A DNA stretch of 64,000 bases from the NCBI RefSeq assembly GCF_036850765.1, contig NC_089490.1, forward strand, positions 291,940,982 to 292,004,981, given 5' to 3'. This document shows positions 57,730-64,000 of the stretch, one piece after another; position 1 is the first letter of the stretch, and the number at the start of each line of letters is the position of its first letter. The DNA is from Saccopteryx bilineata (Eukaryota; Chordata; Mammalia; Chiroptera; Emballonuridae). A model generated the notes under the pieces. It was not told where the DNA came from. It saw nothing but the letters and a program-made list of their open reading frames with translations, and ran no database searches. Position numbers and translations under genes: made by a program.

Positions 57730-57749
57730 GCGCCATTTCCGTGACGTCA
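57730..57749 (-). promoter_or_regulatory. CRE palindrome and YY1-like site at L1 5' end
   Basis: TGACGTCA (57742-57749) is a perfect CREB/ATF palindrome. Immediately inward, on the minus strand, ggaaatggcgcc holds a CCAT-core YY1-like site (57730-57740 on the plus strand as ggcgccatttcc). Human L1 also starts near a YY1 site. The sites lie within 25 bp of the transcription start expected from the TSD. Confidence 0.6.
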
Positions 57750-57768
57750 CTCGATTAAAATTATTCTT

Positions 57769-57895
57769 AATGGAAAATGTATTTTACTTCTTTCCATAAA
57801 ATATACAGGTCAAGTGGACACATAGGGGAAAGCAATCAACATTATTAAAATAAGCCAACATTACCACATAATAAACATTACCACAGAAATAATTT
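57769..57895. other. unassigned sequence 3' of L1 target
   Basis: AT-rich; nothing recognised. Confidence 0.5.
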
Positions 57896-58515
57896 TTAAA
57901 TTGAAAAGAAATTAATGAAGCAAAGAGAAAAAATCATAGATATAGACATAGCATGGTGATGACCAAAGCAAAAGTGGGGGAGGTAGAAGAGGGGGGAGGG
58001 GGGAAATGATGATAGAAGGAAAATTGAGCCCTGGCCAGTTGGCTCAATGGTAGAGCGTCGGCCTGGCGTGCATGAGTCCCGGGTTTGATTCCCCGCCAGG
58101 GCACACAGGAGAAGTGCCCATCTGCTTCTCCATCCCTCCTCCTCTCCTTCCTCTCTGTCTCTCTCTTCCCCTCTCGCAGCCAAGGTTCCATTGGAGCAAA
58201 GTTGGCCCAGGCGCTGAGGATGGCTCTGTGGCCTCTGCCTCAGGCGCTAGAATGGCTCTGATTGTGTCAGAGCAACGCCCCAAGATGGCAGAGCATTGCC
58301 TCCTGGTGGGCGTGCCGGGTGGATCCCGGTCCGGTGCATGCGGGAGCCTGTCTGACTGCCTCCCCATTTTCAGCTTCAGAAAAAAAAAAGAAGGAGACTT
58401 GACATGGGTGGTAAACACACAATATGGTGTACAGATATTGTTATAAAACTGTAAACCTGAAACCCATATAATTTTATTAACCAATGTCACACAAATAAAT
58501 TCAATTGAAAATAAA
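57896..58515 (+). mobile_element. L1 3' end fragment, plus strand, split by a SINE
   Basis: Pieces at 57896-58027 and 58403-58515 carry atggtgatgaccaaag, then acacaatatggtgtacagat, ttataaaactgtaaacctga, ataattttattaaccaatgtcac and aataaattcaattg, the same 3' UTR as at 16925-17262. It is dead and short. Confidence 0.7.
58028..58391 (+). mobile_element. SINE family A, full length
   Basis: The head is gccctggccagttggctcaa, with an A-tail near 58381-58389. The TSD agaaggaaaattga (58014-58027) versus agaaggagacttga (58389-58402) has two mismatches. The body is complete, including the gtgggcgtgccgggtggatc block. Confidence 0.88.
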
Positions 58516-58576
58516 TGAAAAAATAAAAGAAATTAATGAATTCAGTTGTGCTGTTATCTACATTCCATTGGCTGTA

Positions 58577-58598
58577 TACACACACACACACACACACC
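58577..58598 (+). repeat. (CA)n microsatellite
   Basis: About eleven CA units. Confidence 0.88.
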
Positions 58599-61231
58599 TT
58601 CTCTCTCAAGATGTCTTTCTTTTTCCAGAAAGCACGGTCAGGGACCCACTTGAGCACCCCATTTTTTAATGCCACCCATTTGTTTGGCTGACAGTTTTCT
58701 CCAGGAGAATTTGACATCCTGACTTCTCTTTTATTTTTCTTTTCCTAACCAGAGAGTTTGATATTCTGTTTTCAGTTACTAATTGTACATGATGTTTGTC
58801 CATTAAATGTGTTCTTCAGGGTCATCTTCTTGGTTCTCTTCTCTCGGGGTTCTCAGTGAGACAGAATACATATCTGTGGCCTCATAGAAGTATTAGTATA
58901 ACTTTGTGGCAGCCCTTACTGCTTTTATTATACTAATTTCCATATCCATTTCACTGCTGGACATATTATTTACTATTTTACTACCCCCAGCATCTGCCTG
59001 TTTGCTCTGTGTCATTTCAACCCTTCATTTTCAATGGCATGCCATAAAAAGTCACTGAAATGATAGGTGTCTTGACAAATGCAGGTGGAAATATAAATTA
59101 GGCAGCTGTCTGAAAGTAAGACTCAAAACTCGATTGTAGAAACAAAGGATTCATTTTCTAGAATCCATGGTGCTACAGACATGATGGGGTGAGGTGGGGG
59201 ATCCTCAAATTCTCTACAACAGGTTGGATATATTTACCTTTAAATTATCTCCTGATTCTCATATTCAAAAGGACACCACAACTGCAAATTGTTGAGCGGC
59301 ACAAGTTACAAAATATATCATGTTTATTTTTCCCCCCCCTAGAATTGGACAGTATATCTTTCTGAAGTTATGGCTATCTTTATTGTTCAGGATATACCGG
59401 AGTTCGAATGAACTGCATGAAACTATTTAGAAGTCTGAACATATAGTAAAATCACCTTATCTATAGTATGACTAATGCTGCACCACATTCTTTTTTGTTT
59501 CAAATTGACATTATAAATCTATTTAACTGAGCTTCCTAGTTTAAAATATGTGCCGTCTTTGCCTCCCTCTACATTGACTGCTTTCAGCTAAGTGAAAAAT
59601 ATAAGCTTTTCATTTCTCAGCAACAAAGTCAAAGTACCATTAATATAATTAAAACAATAATTTATTATTGTAAATTCTTACCTAGCCAATTTAATGAACT
59701 GCTATTTTATATAGTTTCCAAAGAAAGTAAGTTCTTTATTTAATCAAAATTTAGTGTATCGAAATGATATTTGTATGAACTATACATAAAGCTGGTCACC
59801 TGAATGTGACAAGTACCCACGTTCAAATACATTATTTCAAGAAACACATATGTCTAACCCTCTCACAATACACAATCTTCTATGCTATATTATAATTCTG
59901 AAAGATTCAGAAGGAAGAAAGAAGACTAGCTACACTAATGAACTATCTATTCTGTTATAGCCCAGTTGTTGCAACCTCTTCCTTTATTGGATCTATTATA
60001 TTCTCCCTACTCAAAAGAATTATTGACAATTTTGTTCAATAGTAATTCATAAGAAACAGTAAATTCATAAAAATATTTTTCACATTTAGTCTCATAAAAA
60101 TACCTTCTGAAGTTTAATGTATATTTTTATCAAAGGAAAATAAACTTTACAGGTACTAGATGCTATGGACACAATAATTTGAACAGTAATTTCTTCTCTA
60201 GTAAGTACTTGTAAATTCATTTTCTATTGAGAATATTTAGAAATCGATGTAGAAAATTTACTTTTAAATATATAAAATTTTGAAAATTTCTTCAGAAACT
60301 AATAAACTATTTGCATCTTTAACAATGTTATATTGTATTTAGATATTAATGCAGTATAATATATAGTTTATTACATACCTTAGGAAGTTACTGAAGTATG
60401 ATAAAATAAGTATACTACTACTGAACAAATGAGTCATTAGAAGCCATGTATTAAATTTTAGGGAGAGAACAGAAGAGAGGAAGACATCAACCTGTTCCTG
60501 ATAACCTCTTGCACTTTAGGACAATACTCTAACCAAACAAAGCTATCTATCTAGCCAAGGCTTCCCCAAGATTTTTGAGAAAACTCACTAGAAACAGTAG
60601 TTTATAAAATATAAAAATTAGAGAGGTGGGTAAATTTAGATTTATAATTATGAATATGCAAAACACTGAGTTTATTCTTGTATTATATGTTTTTTGTACA
60701 AACAACTCTAAACCAGCTTTTATCCCCATTCCTCTATATTATTAATGTGAAAAATTAATTTATTTTGTAAAATATAAATTCTGCAAGTATACAAAGTATT
60801 CACACAAAGACACTGTGATATATCTTACCAAGATCAAAATTAAGATGCTATGTATATTACATTGTTTTTAAGGGTGTATGAAATATTCAGTAGTGAATAT
60901 GAGTCTAATGATAAGTAATGAGGGCTGGTATGTTAAGAAGAAAAATATTGTGCTATTGAGTTTATTCATGTAAACATGGTCAATAATCTTTCATTCATTT
61001 TTATTTTTCTTTATTGGTTCTAGTTTCAGAAAGTAAGTCCAGTTTTTCAACTGCATTTACTTCTTCTATCTCTTTGACAAGCAGATGTTATAACTTGGAG
61101 TCAATTGTCTTGACTAAACTCCCACATAGAGTATGTTACAGGTTGCTACACTCCTAGATATTTTAAGTTCCAAGACATTGAAGAAAGACACCCCTGCTAT
61201 ATAAAATTGGTAGAATATCATTTATCTTTTT
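58599..61231. other. unassigned AT-rich sequence
   Basis: About 2.6 kb with no recognised gene, RNA gene or repeat. Confidence 0.5.
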
Positions 61232-61246
61232 AAAAAAAATTGTATA

Positions 61247-61610
61247 GGCCCTGGCCGGTTGGCTCAGTGGTAGAGCGTCGGCCTGGTGTGCAGCAGTCCT
61301 GGGTTCGATTCCCGGCCAGGGCACACAGGAGAAGCACCCATCTGCTTCTCCACCCCTCCCCCTCTCCTTCCTCTTTGTCTCTCTCTTCCTCTCCCGCAGC
61401 CAAGGCTCCATTGGAGCAAAGTTGGCCCGGGTGCTGGGGATGGCTCTATGGCCTCTGCTTCAGGCGCTAGAATGGCTCTGAATGCAACAGAGCAATGCCC
61501 CAAATGGGCAGAGCATCGCCCCCTGGTGGGCATGTCGTGTGGATCCCGGTCGCACACATGCGGAAGTCTGTCTGACTGCCTCTTCATTTCCAACTTCAGA
61601 AAAATACAAA
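61247..61610 (+). mobile_element. SINE family A, full length
   Basis: The head is ggccctggccggttggctca with a near-perfect tRNA-like B box (gggttcgattccc), and the tail is aatacaaaaaaa. The TSD aaaaaaaattgtata (61232-61246) versus aaaaaaaattatata (61611-61625) has one mismatch. The sequence is close to consensus-looking, hence young. Confidence 0.9.
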
Positions 61611-61625
61611 AAAAAAAATTATATA

Positions 61626-62475
61626 AATCTCAGTGATATAGAAAAACAATTTACAAATAAATATTTTAAAGAAGATGCCAAAAGAAAAGTTAGGGTTAGT
61701 TCTTTTTCCCTTTGGCACTAGAGAAATCTAAGTTTATTATTATTATTATTATTATTATGTTTGTATTTATTCTTACAACATCTCCTATTTGGTCCTGTTT
61801 GATAGTGACATTACATTTTTTTAAATCTACATAGTTATTTCATTTTTCTCTAAGTAGTTACAGAGAAATATGGCTACCTAAATTTCTAGTAATTCCCTAA
61901 TAAAATACAAAGTAAAACAATTTATATATATTATAATACAGATTATAATAGAAAAATTTTCAAATTGAGGACAATATTTACCTTGAGGATTTCCTTTAAA
62001 TGTACTAATAATGAATGACTAAAACAGATTCTTGATTAGCAATGTGAAAAAATTCTCCTTTGTTATACATTAATTGCACACACTTGTGATGTCTTTATTG
62101 CTTGACTCTGGAAACTGATTTATAATCTAAACTTTTATCTAAGGGTTCTTTATATAAAGCCCAACAAATTACTCTTGAGTTTCCTTTAATCACATAAGTA
62201 GCATGACACTTATACACTAATCTAGGTGCTTTCATAATTATTCTGTACTTCCAAATAATTTAAGAACATTATGGCCATTATTCAATATTGAAGTCTTATT
62301 ATGAGGCTTTCATTGAAGTGTCCATACTAAAATTTCAGAGTTTAATATAGATAGCACTAATTGTTTTAAATTATTAGGACAGATACAACCTATGGACAAT
62401 TTTTCACATAGGTCAAAATTAATAGCTATGTAATGATAATAGTCAATTATGTCTCTATGAATAATAGGGAATAAT
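61626..62475. other. unassigned AT-rich sequence with (TTA)n
   Basis: There is a (tta)n run at 61734-61758. No gene or repeat otherwise. Confidence 0.5.
61734..61758 (+). repeat. (TTA)n microsatellite
   Basis: About eight trinucleotide units. Confidence 0.9.
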
Positions 62476-62775
62476 AGGCATTTTTCTCCAACACTTGTTA
62501 TTACTCATCTTTTTGATAATGAAGTGGTATTGCATTGTAGTTTTGCATCCCTGAAAGCTAATAAAGTTGAACATCTTTTCATATGGCCATTTTTTTTAGT
62601 CTTGGAAGAAGTATCCAGACCCTCTGCCCATTTTTTTATTGTTTGTTTGCTGTTGAGTTATATGTATTCTTTATATATTTAGGATATTAAGTCCTTGTTG
62701 GAGTTGTTTTTTGCAAATACCTTCCCCCATTTAGTTTGTTGCCTTTTTGTTTTGTTGGTGGTTTCTTTTGCCAAT
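62476..62775 (-). mobile_element. L1 ORF2 C-terminal fragment, minus strand
   Basis: The plus strand shows the inverse of ORF2: tttttgataatgaagtggtatt, gcatccctgaaagctaataaag, catcttttcatatggcc, tttgctgttgagttatatg, tattaagtccttgttgg. It is dead and short. Confidence 0.8.
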
Positions 62776-62975
62776 TTCACACACAGGGACACACATACAC
62801 ACACACACACACGATATAATTTTGATTCATTCACACAGATGGCTACTGTTATGTTGGCAGTTGTCATTCTTTTTTCAATTGGATAATATAAGGAAAAAGA
62901 GGTCAATGCTCCCAACTAAATAGTCAGGTATTGCATGTTTTATAAATTCTTGTGACACACCATTTTAAAATTGCA
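62776..62975 (+). mobile_element. hAT-like non-autonomous element fragment (family H3)
   Basis: acgatataattttgattcattcac, atggctactgttatg and tcaggtattgcatgttttat match the 353-539 and 43698-44008 copies. The left end is replaced by a (CA)n/ACAC tract (62790-62812). Its right end is near accattttaaaattgc. Confidence 0.65.
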
Positions 62976-64000
62976 AGAATAACCTATCTAGCAACAGCAA
63001 GAATAGGGTAGCATAAAGAGAAATTATTAAAATATATTTCACCATTTGCTATTGCTAAAATTCCTTCAATCTTTCACTTTGAAGTTCTTTACCAGTTATT
63101 CCCCATCTCAGGGTTTTACTACTCTATCATTTTCTGAATCCTTTTTTCCTGCCATTTCTGTATTTCCCAGAGTCTCTTTCTACATTTTCTCTATTAGTTC
63201 TCACACAATTTTCTTCTGTTTTATTTTTAACTTTTCTCTTGAAATGATACTCATCCCAAAATACCAGCATTCCCTTTATTTGGAGCAGCTCCTACTAATA
63301 ACCCTCATAAATATCTTATTTCATCCAAATCAGAGACACCATTTTCTGATTACTCTAAGACTAAGATTGTATATATCCACCTATACCAAACATGACAGAG
63401 GGATATTAGTGCCTGATGAAGAACACCTGAATTAACTAGCTTACCATATTTTTGCACCATCAAAAGTAATGTTGATCTGGATAGAATTTAAGTGTATTAC
63501 TGATGCTTGCTTAATCATAAAATCTTAATCAAAAATCATAAAATAGAAAGCAGAGTGTTTCCTCTGCTTACTATTTCAAAAAGGTAGAGAGCCAGAGGGA
63601 GACATTTTCTATTTTGGGATTTCTTCGCATACTGTCACCTCACCCACAAAACCCTCATCTGACCAGTCTGTTCATTTCAGGAACTGCCAGAGCAGTCTCA
63701 TTTTCATTGTTAAATTGTTGGGAAAAGATAATTTTTTTAAAATATTAAAAAAAAATTGCTACTGATCCAGTAAAACTAATCACAAAACAAAGAAGAAACT
63801 AAAACAGTTTTTAACTGAGTAAGCAAAAAAGCATCACAGCTAATCTGTTGAAGATAATACAAAGACCAAAAGAAAGCTCACCCTTTTATTAAAGCAAGAC
63901 AAATATAATCCATTACATATGTATTGTCTTTATGTAAAGGCAATATAAAACTTCTTGCTTCTTTTCAACAAACATAAATTACAACTTAAATGAAATACCT
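62976..64000. other. unassigned AT-rich sequence to window end
   Basis: No gene or repeat recognised. A 129-codon frame at 63046-63435 has no motif and a biased, low-complexity composition, so it is not annotated. Confidence 0.45.

Larger units (their letters stand above)
49741..57752 (-). mobile_element. Full-length L1 retrotransposon, minus strand
   Basis: This L1 is about 8.0 kb, flanked by gattaaaattattctt at 49726-49741 and 57753-57768, a perfect 16-bp TSD. The last T of the left copy is shared with the T-run of the tail. The inferred nick on the plus strand is ttctt/aa, close to the L1 endonuclease preference. On the minus strand the order is a 2.4-kb 5' UTR (57752-55368), ORF1 (55367-54372), a 325-bp spacer, ORF2 (54046-49922), and a short 3' UTR with AATAAA at 49764-49759 just before the tail. 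About 190 bp belong to a later SINE. The exact TSD and nearly intact ORFs mark a recent insertion. Confidence 0.95.
55368..57752 (-). promoter_or_regulatory. L1 5' UTR / internal promoter region
   Basis: The 2.4 kb between the element's 5' end and ORF1 has two very different parts. The first 700 bp or so (57752-57050) is GC- and CpG-rich and would act as the Pol II promoter. The rest, 56300-55400, is pyrimidine-rich on the sense strand, with long T runs. Open frames here start with TTG or GTG on inspection, so no ATG-initiated upstream ORF is claimed. Confidence 0.8.

Noticed and set aside
58028..58110. A tRNA gene at SINE heads (also 61247 and others)
   Set aside because: A- and B-box-like segments belong to SINE heads, and the cloverleaf is not complete. 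Each is followed by the SINE body and A-tail with a TSD.
63046..63435. 129-codon frame near the window end as a small gene
   Set aside because: Ser/Phe/Leu-rich low-complexity composition, no motif, no splice context, and typical of AT-rich chance frames.
1..64000. A novel defence, biosynthetic or other multi-gene system
   Set aside because: No coding cluster exists. All long frames belong to L1 or are shadows of repeats, so no such claim is made.

Overview
This window looks like a piece of a mammalian nuclear genome, most likely from a bat. It is about 64 kb of AT-rich, gene-poor DNA with no recognisable host protein-coding exon on either strand. The organism call rests on three tRNA-derived SINE families whose heads read gccctggccggttggctcag, gcctgaccaggcagtggcgc and gcctgacctgtggtggcgca, together with L1 LINEs, MaLR/ERVL-type LTRs and short hAT elements with sharp target-site duplications (TSDs). 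I recognise this mix as bat-like from memory. The exact family (emballonurid or rhinolophid-like) is not settled from sequence alone.

Layout. 1-2.9 kb: a clipped transposase-like N-terminus, an hAT remnant, an LTR with a near-perfect 5-bp TSD, an hAT element with a perfect 8-bp TSD, and a SINE containing a second SINE. 2.9-13 kb: SINEs of all three families in old AT-rich sequence, an MLT1-like LTR, an L1 3' fragment, and one GC-richer unique block with a perfect 13-bp Maf/AP-1 palindrome. 13.4-36 kb: two related hAT MITEs, a solo LTR inside an L1 3' end, a 5'-inverted (twin-primed) L1, several old L1 pieces and a U6 snRNA pseudogene. 36.6-44.7 kb: a retrovirus-like cluster, with an ancient MLT1-like LTR broken by three later insertions, several members of one LTR family, and a decayed ERVL-type pol region. 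45-49.7 kb: old AT-rich sequence with SINEs and another MLT1-like LTR.

49.74-57.75 kb holds the main object: a full-length minus-strand L1 of about 8.0 kb, flanked by a perfect 16-bp TSD. It has a 2.4-kb 5' UTR ending in a CRE palindrome and a YY1-like site, an intact 331-aa ORF1, and an ORF2 broken only by one SINE and two single-base excesses in A8 runs. 57.8-64 kb: more SINEs and L1 fragments, microsatellites and unassigned AT-rich DNA.

The window is best read as stratigraphy, because TSDs and nesting give relative insertion ages. I see no operon, CRISPR array, functional tRNA or rRNA gene, or host gene. I did not find a new multi-gene system. The most unusual signals are an 89-bp exact templated copy inside a SINE (3908-3996 from 5087-5175), the paired A8 frameshifts in the young L1, and a miniature solo LTR with its own TSD.
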